Of a DNA stretch of 64,000 nt, positions 36,918 through 44,276 are shown piece by piece; the stretch's first letter is position 1, and each line of letters opens with the position of its first letter. The stretch comes from Axinella damicornis. Taxonomy: Eukaryota > Porifera > Demospongiae > Axinellida > Axinellidae. The notes beneath the pieces were generated by a model. It saw nothing but the letters and a program-made list of their open reading frames with translations, was not told the DNA's origin and did no database searches. The DNA lies in NCBI GenBank assembly GCA_963931865.1, contig OZ007518.1:8298361-8362360 (forward strand), in the 5' to 3' direction. A program made the translations under genes and the position numbers.

Positions 36918-39371
36918 TTTCTTTCTTCAGACAACTTAGCTCAACGTTGCCTCAATCTGTCACGATGGTTCTCGCACGAAACAGCAGCATTTTCAACCGA
37001 GCAGTGCAACGTCCCATCGCTTTTTCGCTACCTCCAAGTCTTCACCAGGCGGCTGCAGCTGCCCACTCAATAACTATGGCTTCGTTTGTCACGCCATTTT
37101 CACGTTTGTACGCATGCGCACTTAAACGATCACTTAGCAACGATACGTAATTATTACTCAAGATCGCTGAATTAGAAACAGTGGGGAAGATGCGTTGACC
37201 GATGTGTTGTCAAACGAGGCACTCTTTATAAGATTGAGGTTAGTCCCTGTACGCATGATTTAGCTAAGCTTATATTGCTACCTATCTACTGTATTCTGTG
37301 AGCAGGGTGAATGCCTATCTCAACTCTCAACACCCATATGAATGTCCCTACTATAAACTGCCTATGCCACGGTCTTCAGACAGAGAGAACTCGGTGGCTT
37401 TGTCATCCATCTAGGGAACAGTTGACTTGAGATGCCCGGGCCTGATTCTTCAGCCAATGCTGGAAGTGTAAATACCTGAGTAATATTGTCAAGGCAAGGA
37501 CACCTACTGCCCAGGTAGCCCTAGGTCACTGACTTCTGCAGCAAACTTCAGCTCAAACATGCGCCTGCTGCCCAAAAAAATTTACATAAACAAGTAATAA
37601 AAAACATTAAAAATGTATCAGGATGTAGGGATACCAGAACGGCAAAAAGTAAGGAAACAAGAGGGATGATCGAACATAACAGTGAAGTATACAATCACCC
37701 CTACATATCTTTTTTCATTGTACATGTATATGGAAGAAGATCTCTGTAGGGGTGATTGTATACTTCACTGTTATGTTCGATCATCCCTCTTGTTTCCTTA
37801 CTTTTTGCCGTTCTGGTATCCCTACATCCTGATACATTTTTAATGTTTTTTATTACTTGTAATTAGTTGGATTGTCACGAGGTCAGACATTTCTCGATCT
37901 CTCACAGGCATAGACGCTTTGCTAGGGGCGAGGTGTTGAAACAAGTTAAAATACAGCCGAGGGAAACTTTCTGGACCACAAAGTACACCAAAGGAATGTG
38001 AGAGGTGTGTAAAAATAGGCCTGCCTGTGACTCGCTGTCCAATGAAGCCGTCTCTGAGGTTAGCTGGTCCAAACACTGCCTTCTACTGTTTTATATACTC
38101 TGCACAATTAATGGTCAGAGATATCAGAAGCCGCCGAACCATCTTAGTCATAGGCTTGTCAACTGTATGTCTCAATCTGCTGTCTCACCTATGATTGCAT
38201 TAATGTGTGATGGTTGCATGAGCTTGAACTGGAATGATTCGCCAACAATAGCCTTCCGGTAATTATATACTGTCTAATGCTGGTTTGTAGACCACACCCT
38301 TAACTAATAAGCACTCCAGTGTCATTCCAGGAAGGGAACGCCCTTACCAATTAACTGCAATACCGCATGCACCTAATATATAGACTTCAGTCCACTTCGG
38401 AGCAATCAGATGCAGTTGCAGGGTGGTCAGGCCAGGGGTAGTGTACATTGCGGCACAAAGTGCTGTGCAAAATTTATTATGGTGTGACACGAAGCACTGC
38501 GCAAAATTTATTAGTGCTGGCTTGCTAGGGGGCATGCCCCCCAGGAAAATGTCTCAATTTTTCCACCTTACAAGTGGAGATGTAGGGATAGCAGAACAGC
38601 AAAAAGTAAGAAAACAAGCAGGGATGATGGCATAAAACAGTTCAGTATACAACCCCATCTTACATATGTATAATGATAAGTATGTAGGGTGTTGTATACT
38701 GAACTGTTTTATGCCATCATCCCTGCTTGTTAGTTTTTGCTGTTCTGCTATCCCTACATCTCCATACATTACTAGAGGCAAAAAAGTTTCTGCGAAAAAT
38801 TAAAAGGAATTAGTGATGGCCTATCACATTCAGACCTCTCAAAAAAGCTAATCGATGTTTAGTGTCGATCGATGTTTAGCAAATATTAATGTCAATCGTT
38901 TAGCACAGACAGATGTTTAGCAAACATCAGTCTATATATGAGTATAGATAACGTGGTTTCATAAAGATGCCTTAAAATCCGATTTTTGACGCAAACGGCA
39001 CACCATAGTGATCTGCCAAACCGACCCGCCAAATTTTCCGGCCATATGGTATGTCTTACAACATGAGGAAATCTTGAACATCTTGCAGGCTAGCTCTTGC
39101 AAGGGAGTTCTTGCAGTAAAATTCTGTTTACCTGTATGATATCTGTCGTCTTGCAAGATGATTTTACATGCAGCTAGGTTCCTCGCAAGGGCTTGAATAC
39201 TGCTTGAACACCTTAGGATGACATGCATATAACTTGATGATTGATCCACTTTTGTATCTGTAGCTGACAAAAAGCATTGAGAGCACCGACTGCCATATCA
39301 AAGAACTGCAACATTTATGTGAGGATCTGAAGACGCTGGACTCCAACCTGCACACTGCAGCTGATGACTAG
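13716..39371 (+). CDS. Dynamin-superfamily GTPase (mitofusin/Fzo-like size), 16 exons, N-terminal exon missing
   Basis: Probably a membrane-remodelling GTPase. Exons: 13716-13891, 17253-17331, 17535-17657, 18617-18715, 19101-19214, 19457-19691, 22074-22464, 22962-23092, 25605-25735, 26889-27015, 27542-27730, 28248-28323, 34689-34754, 35814-35916, 36101-36202 and 39264-39371. All phases join, giving 749 aa, close to mitofusin length. G1 is GRLNVGKST (42-50), the G2 threonine probably T69, G3 DTPG (224-227) and G4 TQFD (288-291). The C-terminal half is helical and charged, with coiled-coil-like stretches (ESELEQQKEQEEE; LTKSIES...LKTLDSNL). I see no clear transmembrane segment, unlike true mitofusins. 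G1 to G3 spans about 180 residues, longer than usual. The first exon begins in phase 0 behind an in-frame TAG, so a 5' exon is missing. The weakest junctions are donor 19215 (GTTAGC), donor 25736 (GTCTGC) and acceptor 17534. Confidence 0.8.
15098..15205. repeat. Hairpin in GTPase intron 1
   Basis: TTTGGAGTGTAATTAATTG at the left pairs with CAATTAATTCCC...CACTCCAAA at the right. The inner arms TAATTTCAC/GTGAAATTA surround a GGCTTTGCC loop. A shorter related inverted pair (CCAATCAGCT ... AGCTGATTGG) lies at 14402-14470. Confidence 0.65.
15553..15575. repeat. Poly-G homopolymer (23 bp)
   Basis: A run of 23 G in GTPase intron 1. It is one of five G or C homopolymers of 20 bp or more in this window. 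Confidence 0.9.
15858..16411. mobile_element. TTAA-flanked MITE
   Basis: The ends CACTTTAACCGATAAA and TTTATCGGTTAATGGG are imperfect inverted repeats directly inside TTAA (15854-15857 and 16412-16415). The interior holds a tandem pair of about 45 bp at 15990-16080 (CACTGAGCCTAGGTAGCATG). No transposase is seen. The TTAA duplication suggests piggyBac mobilisation. Confidence 0.65.
16652..17144. mobile_element. MITE of the TACCGTAGTCTCTCGAAA family
   Basis: The left end TACCGTAGTCTCTCGAAAAT and its complement at the right close a 493-bp element in GTPase intron 1. The interior repeats TTCGA and GCCCACC motifs. A second copy with the same ends is at 33091-33735. The insertion lies about 110 bp before the second GTPase exon. 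Confidence 0.75.
17347..17917. repeat. Inverted element ends bracketing a coding exon
   Basis: The left arm (about 17354-17435, containing TTTCGCGGGTCTAAATTTTC) and the right arm (about 17811-17917, containing GAAAATTTAGACCCGCGAAA) are inverted copies. They resemble the ends of the MITE at 11580-12141 and the total length is similar. GTPase exon 3 (17535-17657) lies between them. It may be one element that acquired an exon, or two separate insertions in opposite orientation. Confidence 0.6.
18124..18540. mobile_element. Non-autonomous hAT element with perfect 8-bp target duplication
   Basis: The ends CAGGGTTGTACCTATAC and GTATAGGTACAACCCTG are perfect inverted repeats of 17 bp. AGGAAAAC lies directly outside both ends. 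A CAGGG start with an 8-bp duplication is diagnostic of hAT transposition (family knowledge). The 417-bp interior is made of degenerate TATAGG and GGTATC repeats and has no transposase. It sits 76 bp before GTPase exon 4. Confidence 0.85.
20131..21065. repeat. Tandem duplication, unit about 463 bp
   Basis: The block starting TCGAGGGGCAACCGCA at 20131 restarts at 20594 and continues in parallel to about 21060. Each unit contains two further sub-repeats around CAATGGCGGCC and GATCGAGCAATGG, so the structure is nested. It lies in the long GTPase intron 6. The CAATGGCGGCC motifs also resemble the TTAA elements at 23.5 and 25.0 kb. Confidence 0.75.
21075..21150. repeat. Short direct repeat pair
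   Basis: The motif GGCACAATTTTTCCCCTACC recurs after about 40 bp as GCACAATTTTTCCCCTACC, each followed by a GAGTGTAAT-like tail. A reverse-complement relative (GGTAGGGGAAAAAATTGTG) is at about 28410, just outside the element at 28437. Confidence 0.6.
21424..21610. mobile_element. Fragment of the TGTGACAGT element
   Basis: Carries TGTGACAGTC, GTAGAAAT-GAAGATTATT and a GCAGCACGATGGATCGCTT region that match, in part inverted, the complete element at 35201-35774. One end only. Confidence 0.5.
23119..23711. mobile_element. TTAA-flanked 593-bp element, copy 1
   Basis: Flanked by TTAA at 23115-23118 and 23712-23715. The inverted ends are CTCTTTAGGGTCC and GGGCCCTAAAGGG. Copy 2, at 24615-25207, has exactly the same length and very high identity, so both moved recently. 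TTAA duplication indicates piggyBac-type transposition (family knowledge). No transposase is encoded. It lies in GTPase intron 8, 26 bp after the exon donor. Confidence 0.85.
24615..25207. mobile_element. TTAA-flanked 593-bp element, copy 2
   Basis: Same ends and length as copy 1, flanked by TTAA at 24611-24614 and 25208-25211, and in the same orientation in the same intron 900 bp downstream. Scattered substitutions separate the two copies. Confidence 0.85.
25867..26296. mobile_element. TIR element with internal direct repeat
   Basis: The ends contain GTGGATTGGAAACAGCAATA and its near-perfect complement. Inside, about 70 bp (AAGTAGTTTCATATCGCTGG...) recur at 25990 and 26180. There is no coding capacity. 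It lies in GTPase intron 9. Confidence 0.7.
26618..27255. repeat. Direct repeats flanking GTPase exon 10
   Basis: The sequence around ATTATTAGACGCAGCTCACC at 26610-26670 recurs at about 27190-27250 (GTGCAGCTCACTTATAGG). Both are followed by a GGTTCGACTCTC-like string resembling a tRNA B-box. They could be two SINE tails. They stand about 220 bp on either side of the exon at 26889-27015. Confidence 0.5.
27904..27933. repeat. Poly-C homopolymer (30 bp)
   Basis: A run of 30 C in GTPase intron 11. Length is likely unstable and approximate in the assembly. Confidence 0.9.
28437..28944. mobile_element. CCGTAAGCGCTC-ended MITE
   Basis: The inverted ends CCGTAAGCGCTCTAAATTTG and CAAATTTAGAGCGCTTACGG are perfect over at least 20 bp. 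The interior is about 465 bp with no recognised gene. It lies in the 6.4-kb GTPase intron 12. I found no clear target duplication. Confidence 0.75.
29302..29358. mobile_element. Fragment shared with 42.63-42.82 kb
   Basis: Contains CTGATGAGGCGAGGAGGGA followed directly by GGCATCTCTGC and GGTCAACC. At 42637-42820 the same two modules are separated by about 140 bp. That longer version reads on the plus strand as an Arg-, Ala- and Glu-rich peptide (TDEARRETARAADRKRL...), a composition seen in transposon-encoded proteins. This copy looks internally deleted. Confidence 0.5.
29505..29570. repeat. AGCCTCGTTCCCAG-family fragment
   Basis: TAGCCTCGTACCCAGGCTC is followed by a short hairpin (CCTCTTACCGCGCGGGAGG). 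A similar fragment with TAGCCTCGTACCCGGCC is at 48314 in a kinesin intron. Confidence 0.55.
29586..29975 (+). pseudogene. Relic of a Cys-rich, zinc-finger-like open frame
   Basis: An open frame of 99 codons ends with an in-frame TAA at 29883. After the stop the frame continues sensibly for about 25 codons. It contains CENCCRVCGKA, a hydrophobic-charged helix (RDRIAERLSEI) and, beyond the stop, a further Cys-containing segment. The spacing loosely recalls ZAD-like zinc-binding domains found in transposon-derived genes, but this is pattern reading only. It is probably a broken transposon gene fragment upstream of the LTR element. Confidence 0.3.
30077..30182 (+). promoter_or_regulatory. LTR signals: TATA box, poly-A signal and primer-binding region
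   Basis: TATATATA at 30077-30084, AATAAA at 30115-30120, then TTGGTGGCAGCGGTGGGATC at about 30164-30183. The order TATA, AATAAA and a TGG-starting primer-binding region is that of the 3' part of a gypsy-type 5' LTR. The 5' LTR boundary is not clear and no matching 3' LTR was found. Confidence 0.6.
30222..31457 (+). CDS. gag: Retrotransposon gag (Ty3/gypsy-type), element truncated before pol
   Basis: Structural protein of an LTR retrotransposon. The ATG at 30222 follows the primer-binding region by about 40 bp and opens a 411-codon frame. The N-terminal third is Gln- and Glu-rich and coiled-coil-like. A gag capsid-like region follows, including DDIEDFLATFEHIAKQQDW and LTGKAMAAYTAL, both typical of gypsy gag. 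Near the end is one zinc knuckle, CFHCRQWGHLMYNC (C-x2-C-x4-H-x4-C). About 25 residues after it, the sequence changes character (near 31310) and no protease, reverse transcriptase or integrase follows. The gag frame has no stops, so the loss of pol is recent or gag is maintained. It sits in sense orientation in GTPase intron 12. Confidence 0.85.
   Translation: MTTRSGLQYQRLRTDPRQVMDLDGGERSQPAEVEEATSGAGATQEALISMLREQQKAMLAQQDMQREYQQDQQEMMTRLIEQQREEMARYRHELEELRTKSATSEGTKPKLPKPTLHKLDPNDDIEDFLATFEHIAKQQDWPKEIWATQLAGLLTGKAMAAYTALRAVESEDYKSVKKVVLHRYDVNEETHRLRFHQDRKWSEESFREWICRAADHFDCWVKDREIPLREMVIMEQVLLSVPEDLAVWLRERHPGSLDELGKLADDYVLARTGESVRTQTKGPAVGLTTSSEKQGVNRRPIRRQEECSTPAPEGGRARVNTHGNKQCFHCRQWGHLMYNCPNRKEWNVRGASKSALYGESCKSSPIRFWKTHLRILSTLHDPKSGQGQLRARNFKYVEVNDVICDIPNGDI
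31458..33020. other. No gene recognised
   Basis: Part of GTPase intron 12 downstream of the gag fragment. Only short frames are open, and I found no reverse transcriptase or integrase motif on either strand. A TATTCC-rich patch lies at 32730-32770. Confidence 0.5.
33025..33735. mobile_element. Hairpin plus second TACCGTAGTCTC-family MITE
   Basis: 33025-33076 is a hairpin (GGTTTAGTGCATA ... TGTATGCACTAAACC). At 33091-33735 an element opens TACCGTAGTGTCTCGAAAAT and closes TTTGAGACTACGGTA. Its ends and internal blocks match the MITE at 16652-17144, but it is longer. Confidence 0.7.
33740..34475 (+). mobile_element. Possible remnant of an LTR element 3' end
   Basis: The purine-rich GAGAAGGGGGGTGGAG at 34258-34273 looks like a polypurine tract. 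It is followed by TGTGAGGGACTGG..., with a GTATAAGTAG box at about 34390, as at the start of an LTR. The upstream 400 bp is rich in Arg and Lys codons on the plus strand with stops. It does not resemble the LTR at 30.0 kb. Low certainty. Confidence 0.3.
34477..34602. repeat. AGCCTCGTTCCCAG-family element
   Basis: GATACCAGGCCTTCCGCGTT at the left and a GTAGGCCTGGGAACGAGGCTA end at the right (residual inverted pairing), with a CCG-rich interior. It ends about 85 bp before the GTPase exon at 34689. Confidence 0.5.
34795..35035. repeat. Large palindrome, GGAGATGTAGGGATAGCAGA family, copy 1
   Basis: The arms contain GGAGATGTAGGGATAGCAGA, GATGATGGCATAAA and GTTCAGTATACAACCCC, with imperfect complements. 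Arm length is about 100 bp and the loop is short. It lies in a GTPase intron, 40 bp after an exon donor. This copy is the most diverged of three. Confidence 0.75.
35201..35774. mobile_element. ATGTGACAGTCC-ended MITE
   Basis: The left end ATGTGACAGTCCCGTGTAGA and the right end GTACACAGGACTGTCACAT are inverted, with AATCGAAGAT/ATCTTCGAT inside. The 574-bp element ends 39 bp before the GTPase exon at 35814. A fragment is at 21424-21610. Confidence 0.75.
36490..36606. repeat. One-sided AGCCTCGTTCCCAG-family arm with internal duplication
   Basis: Matches the right arm of the element at 10181-10578 (GTGAGGAAATGTACCAGGCC ... GGGACTGGGAACGAGGCTA). It carries a tandem copy of the CCCCGCCTTATTGTACTGC module. 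No left arm is seen nearby. Confidence 0.65.
36891..36936. repeat. TTTC microsatellite
   Basis: About eleven TTTC units with small interruptions in the last GTPase intron. The surrounding 36.6-37.3 kb holds short chance frames only. Confidence 0.8.
37590..37860. repeat. Near-perfect palindrome with about 115-bp arms, copy 2
   Basis: The left arm starts ACAAGTAATAAAAAACATTA and the right arm ends with its exact complement. By eye there are almost no mismatches over about 115 bp, and the central loop is about 35 bp. Internal words (ATGTAGGGATA-CAGAAC, GGGATGAT) mark it as the same family as 34795 and 38573. The perfection suggests recent insertion or arm homogenisation. Confidence 0.85.
38573..38770. 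repeat. Large palindrome, same family, copy 3
   Basis: The arms contain GGAGATGTAGGGATAGCAGA, AAGCAGGGATGATGGCATAA and CAGTATACAACCCC, with complements to the right. Arm length is about 85 bp. The right arm has a small deletion relative to the left. It lies in the last GTPase intron, 710 bp after copy 2. Confidence 0.85.
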
Positions 39372-39541
39372 AGACTACATTAAATTTTAAAGCATTAGTG
39401 AATGATAAACGTTGGCTATCATGTGCGTACTGTACCTTGCTATTTTAATGAAAACATGCACCTGCAAATTCTGTATTCTATATTATGTCTATAATTATGA
39501 AAGATGCCCTTGGTAACTTCTCACTCAGAAAGCTTTGTGTA

Positions 39542-39964
39542 TTATTGTACATAGTCTTGTTTCCAGGCTGTTAATTTGAGTCTCATATTGCATTCATGAC
39601 ACTGCATGAGTGCCAGTATATATATTCCTACTGCATGCTGCTCACTGTTGCACAATATGAGAGGCAGGTGCTGAGGGCAAGGAGTAAGAGCACCCCTGGA
39701 AAACAACCACAGTGAAGGTCTCTGGCTCTTGTTGTCTTCACACATTGACCTTGAACTCTGGCCGCTGGTCTTGTTCCAAATTATCGTACATGTAGGTACA
39801 CATGGACCTTTCATTGCCCTGAATAGCTGGTATATACCAGCTTGTCTTTCCCCTTGATCCTTATATTCCACCTCGTACATACAATAGATGTCACTTTCAC
39901 CAAGTTTCATAGTACAATTAATAAACCAGCCACAGAAGCCACGTGCTTTAATTGCAGATGCCAT
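39542..39964 (-). CDS. Unrecognised 140-codon open frame
   Basis: Begins ATG (MASAIKARGFCGW) and runs 140 codons on the minus strand between the GTPase stop and the partial kinesin copy. It is Cys-rich with no recognised domain, signal peptide or repeats. A second Cys-rich frame lies upstream on the same strand (40046-40345). They might be exons or 3' UTR sequence of an unknown gene, but no splice pair links them convincingly. It may be chance. Confidence 0.25.
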   Translation of the reverse strand: MASAIKARGFCGWFINCTMKLGESDIYCMYEVEYKDQGERQAGIYQLFRAMKGPCVPTCTIIWNKTSGQSSRSMCEDNKSQRPSLWLFSRGALTPCPQHLPLILCNSEQHAVGIYILALMQCHECNMRLKLTAWKQDYVQ

Positions 39965-40719
39965 CTTATACTACAGCAATCATGAGACCAATGTGTCAAG
40001 GCTCTGGAACTTGTTTTAGTCTTGTTCCCAGGCTGTTTAAGTTCGCTAGGTGTCATGATTTCTACATGCAGCCAAATTAAATGCTTTCTTCCATATAATA
40101 CACTCCGGGTCCAGAGGGATACATTGCCTTAGGACCAAATGTCCTAGCGGGACACATGGTCGTAGGATCATGCAGCTGTCTTGGCAGACATCTGGTCTTA
40201 GGACAACACATCCGGGGGGACAATTCAAGACATCCTCCAGCATGTGCAACGTGTCATGACCACATTGGCTAAGGCCACATTCTTTCTTCTTTTGAACAGT
40301 ATACCCAAATCTGATGGCAACTGGGCACTTCATTTGACAATGCACAACCAGTGGTGATAATGTAGTATTAGTTTGCTGCGGGTCTACTGTTCAATGTCAC
40401 AGAACAGGTCTGGTAACATGTTTGGTTGCTTTCCCGAGTTCCACTTGTCTAACGTTCTGTCCAAACTCCAGTGTGCTGATGGTCTCCGGGACGTTGGACT
40501 CCAGGGGACTGATATTCACAAACATGCAAGCCTGGGGATAAAGGACAACCAAATTAGCTAGGTAACATTTGTAGATCATATTATATTGGTTATAATGTAG
40601 GACACTCCCATACAGCGATCTCCAAACCACATCGATGGATAAACGGGCAATTGCTTGCTTGTGTCTATTTATACCCCGGTTTCTTGGTTCTCTAATCAAC
40701 TCATGCAGCTAAAAAGTAG

Positions 40720-40800
40720 CCTCGTTCCCAGGCTCCTCCCCAGCTTTTTGTTGCATCAGTATGCGACAAAAAGCTGGGGAGGAGCCTGGGAACGAGACTA
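40720..40800. repeat. AGCCTCGTTCCCAG-family palindrome in partial kinesin copy
   Basis: A near-perfect hairpin with the same arm as 5059-5161 (CTCCTCCCCAGCTTTTTGT). It is absent from the equivalent intron of the intact kinesin gene, so it inserted after the duplication. Confidence 0.8.
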
Positions 40801-41396
40801 GCTATATTTAACGATAATATTATATGCACAACAATGCTATAATGCACTACCTTGGAATCCCCTCCAATACATGGTTGCAGGAGGTGTGTGAGTTTTGAGT
40901 TGCGGTATGGAATGTGGAGAGCACCATTGCGAATTGAGGCAAATACCTGCAAGCAAAAGACGCAGCTCTTCTCAGGGTTACAGGATTTAGAAGACGTATG
41001 GTAAAAACATTACTAATAAACTGGTACATGTACGTAACGCTGACATACAGCTACCAAGACATAGATCTCTAGTGTTACATGCATCCTATACGGCCTTCAG
41101 CAGACTGAGGAATAAAAAGCTACCTGACCAAGTGCTGACAAGGACTTATTGATTGCAGCTGCTTCCACTAATCGGATGCCAGTGGCCTCGCTCCGAGAGA
41201 TCCTCTCGGACCCGGCCAGGTCCACCAGGGTGAGACGACCATGGCTAGTTGCCTTGGAGACCTTGTTGTAGCCCTCCACACACAGCATGAACAGCAGGTG
41301 GGAGCGCGAACTGCAAGGAACGAATAGTGGGACATGCAACACCATCAGGTCTTGAGGTATTCTCGGTCCCAGACCCAAACCAACACTAGTCTAGCG

Positions 41397-41497
41397 GGCT
41401 AGCCCCTCGAGCACAGATCGACTCACATACTTCTCCGCGCGCTCATACTGAAAGCGATCGCACGCTGGAGAAAGCGAAGGGCTAGCTTGTTAGACTA
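41397..41497. mobile_element. TAGTCTAGC-family small element
   Basis: The ends TAGTCTAGCGGGCTAGCCCC and GGGCTAGCTTGTTAGACTA are as in 4643-4767. An equivalent element occupies the same intron of the intact kinesin gene (about 46300-46412), so it predates the duplication. Confidence 0.7.
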
Positions 41498-41521
41498 ATG
41501 CAACACCATCAGGTCTTGAGG

Positions 41522-41633
41522 TAGTCTCGGTCCCAGACCCAATCCAGCCCCAGCGCGGATTGCTTCCAGTATCACGTGCGGTACTGGAAGCAATCCGCGC
41601 TGGGGTTGGTTCGGGTCTGGGACCGAGACTATA
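41522..41633. mobile_element. TAGTCTCGGTCCCAGACCC palindrome with 9-bp target duplication
   Basis: The arms TAGTCTCGGTCCCAGACCC and GGGTCTGGGACCGAGACTA surround a second palindrome (GGATTGCTTCCAGTA). GTCTTGAGG flanks both sides. The intact kinesin gene has the same insertion with its left end eroded (46432-46535). Confidence 0.7.
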
Positions 41634-43086
41634 GTCTTGAGGTAGTCTAGTAAGCATGTCCACCTGTTAGTGTTCATCTTGGTACAGGCAACAGTCCTGT
41701 TCTTCTCTCCCTCTCCCATCACCATCATCACATCCTCCATGTTGCGCACCTCAATCTCCGTCAGACCCTTCAAGGTGGTGGAAGACCAATTAACACAGGC
41801 AGGGGGATAGACTCAAAGTATTAGGAGGGGGGCATGGTATACTCCCATAGATCGGGCCACATCACCCGAGACACTAGTCTCGTTCCCAGACCATTCATCC
41901 AACGCATATATACTAAAAGCGATCCACGTCCGGGGTTGATTGGGTCTGGGACCAGGACGACTGAGACCCTGCTGTTGTTATTTTCATATCCACCAGCAGT
42001 GTACAAAATAGCCTAACATGATATTAGGTGCCAGCAACTTGTCTAGCATCATGTAGGAGGATCAGGTTAGAGCATGTAGCTGACATCGACAGTAAATGCG
42101 AATGACATCATCAGGAACTGACGGAAAAGGGGAGTCAGCTGCCCTCCCCTGGCATATTTAAAATATCAGTGCTTACCAGCACATCAGAACAGTGTCCATG
42201 TCAACAACCAGGAGCAAATGAGCCACCGACCTCTCAGCGGCTCATGCGCTCCTGCAGGAACATACCCACTCACCGGCACAACCACCTCCTTCCCTCTCTT
42301 CTGTACTTGAAGTTTCTCGTGTCCCTCACTGGGAGGAACCAGCAGGTCGTATACACACTCATTGTATACCTCCACTATAGACACCTGCAGGATGTATTGG
42401 GTCATGTGACTATCAGCATTGGATCATGCGACTATCACATGCATATTGCATTGTCATGTGATTATCACATGCATGATACAGGTGAGTGAGGTACAGGATC
42501 ATCCAGATAGATTACGTAATGCTGAGGATAATGCTCACCGTCATCGTATACTTGACCCTTGACCTTTCCCTGCATATCTTGAATAACTCCTTCATATTTA
42601 AAATATCAGTGCTTACCAGCACATCAGAACAGCCACTGATGAGGCGAGGAGGGAGACTGCCAGAGCGGCTGACCGCAAGAGACTTGGCAGGCAGAATGAA
42701 GTTGACGTTCGCCGTTCACAGAGACTCGCTATCACTCGTGGTTATGTTCTGCAACTGCCAAATTGTATCAAAGCTTCCCGCGAGGCATCTCTGCGTGGTC
42801 AACCACGTATGCACTAGTTAAATTTTAGTTAGATAGCACAGATGTAAGGTCCATTTCTGGACTAAGAATACTATATCGTTGCTGCATGTATATGACTCAG
42901 CACCAGACGGCAAGTCAAATTAGAAGCATGGCTTCAGCCCTATACTTAATGGCTTGAAACTACGTATGCCCCCTCTAACTTCTGTAGCACTCCTGCTCCC
43001 CGCAACAAACATTCTCACAGCAGTTACGAGTTCTATGTCACGGACTCCAGTGTAATGGTTCAAGTGACTGTTCTGTATATGCTGAC

Positions 43087-44081
43087 CTGGTCCAGTCTCA
43101 CAGGTAACGGGCAGCTGTAATAGGTGATAGTTGGCAGGCCACATATTACTCTCTTTCACCCACCAGTAGGGACGATCACCCTGCAGAAACCTATTTACAT
43201 AAGGCTTCAGTCATAACAATGGTTATACACTGCATATAACAGAAGGGTGCCCCTGTGTGGATAATCATAATTGCACAATAGTTTACAAGGATGCACTGAC
43301 AAGTCAGGTCAGGTAGGACATTTGCATGACAATGCTCCATCAAGTGACTTATCACTACATATCAATACTACACATGAAGTGGTGATTAGGTGTACCTCCC
43401 TCCTGACCAATCACGGACTTCCTCTCAGTGCAGTACTGGGAGTTATATACCTATACCAGACCTGACGGCCTGGGAACGAGGCTACATCTACCAGGGTACC
43501 TGTCACCAACTACCATCAACACATATAAATATGCGACCACATTTCTCATCAGCATCCATGGGCATACTCAGACTCACTCTCCAGTGAGCTAGAATGCTAA
43601 GTTGCCTACCATTTGAGTATAATGTTAATCCACTCTGCTATTGCAGCTGTTGCCAGAATATACCCTCCATAACAGGATCCCAGACACCAATACATCAGAG
43701 GGAAAACCACTGTGTAGTAGTAACGAGGGTCTCCAAGCTGTGGAAGGAGTAATATTCGCATGTGTGTAGGCTGAGTCCGAATGTTCTTAAAAAGTAATTA
43801 TTCCAATTTCACCTATTATTGCTATAGATGCTCAACATTCCAAATCAAGTCTTGATAGCTACATGTATGTCAGTCTGTCTGGTGATCTTGTTTTACATCC
43901 AATCACCAGTTATTCCCCCCCCCCCCCCCCCCCCCCCCGTTATTCCTTTTTTATGTTCAATGCTTCACCTAACCTGTGAACAAGTACTGGCAGCATTCTC
44001 GAGGTATGGTACAGTACGAACAGCGAGTTGCTGGATGTAGTAGACAACACTGGCATCCCAAAACAACAATGACTGCAGCAT
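43087..44081 (-). pseudogene. Partial G6PC copy: exons 1-3 only
   Basis: Exons 44081-43974, 43737-43610 and 43190-43087 correspond to G6PC exons 1-3, with frames and splice sites intact. Exon 2 carries a 15-bp in-frame insertion (five extra codons) relative to the complete gene. The copy stops before the last exon, so it lacks PSGH and the catalytic histidine and cannot be an active phosphatase. Beyond exon 3 the sequence runs into a transposon-like fragment and the partial kinesin copy on the same strand. The K-x6-RP motif is retained. A transcript starting here could run on into the kinesin fragment. Confidence 0.8.
43915..43938. repeat. Poly-C homopolymer (24 bp)
   Basis: Duplicate of the tract at 2765-2797, at the matching position. 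Confidence 0.9.
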
Positions 44082-44276
44082 CACAACCAGGTGGGTGCTA
44101 GTGCCACTAGTGGGTGCGTGAGGGAGGGATGGACGCAGCATGTACGTGCCACTGTTCAGTGCTGTACCACATGCATGAGTATATCTAGTATAGTATGTAC
44201 GAGGCAGACATTGACAAAGTGACCACTGCGAGATAAAGTCTGGGTGGAGGCCTGGGAACGAGGCTAACCAGTTGCT

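Larger units (their letters stand above)
40397..42595 (-). pseudogene. Partial kinesin-14 copy: motor C-terminal half only
   Basis: Retains exons equivalent to the last six of the intact gene: 42595-42539 (5' cut), 42384-42274, 41767-41664, 41310-41124, 40946-40851 and 40531-40397. Each keeps its length, frame and splice sites. It encodes the SSRSH switch I region and DLAGSE switch II, ending at the same stop. It lacks the neck, the P-loop exon (GQTGAGKT) and everything N-terminal, and the acceptor of its first exon is gone. It cannot make a working motor on its own. The lack of stops suggests a young duplicate. An ATG at 42595 would allow translation of a motor fragment if transcribed. Confidence 0.8.
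40315..42635. repeat. Segmental duplication of kinesin 3' region (partner 45.18-47.55 kb)
   Basis: The block matches the intact kinesin gene from its 3' flank through exon 15, introns included, with a few percent divergence and shared transposon insertions. The 40-bp string beginning CATATTTAAAATATCAG occurs at 42157 and again at 42594. The block breaks off at the second occurrence, pointing to a repeat-mediated junction. Confidence 0.85.
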
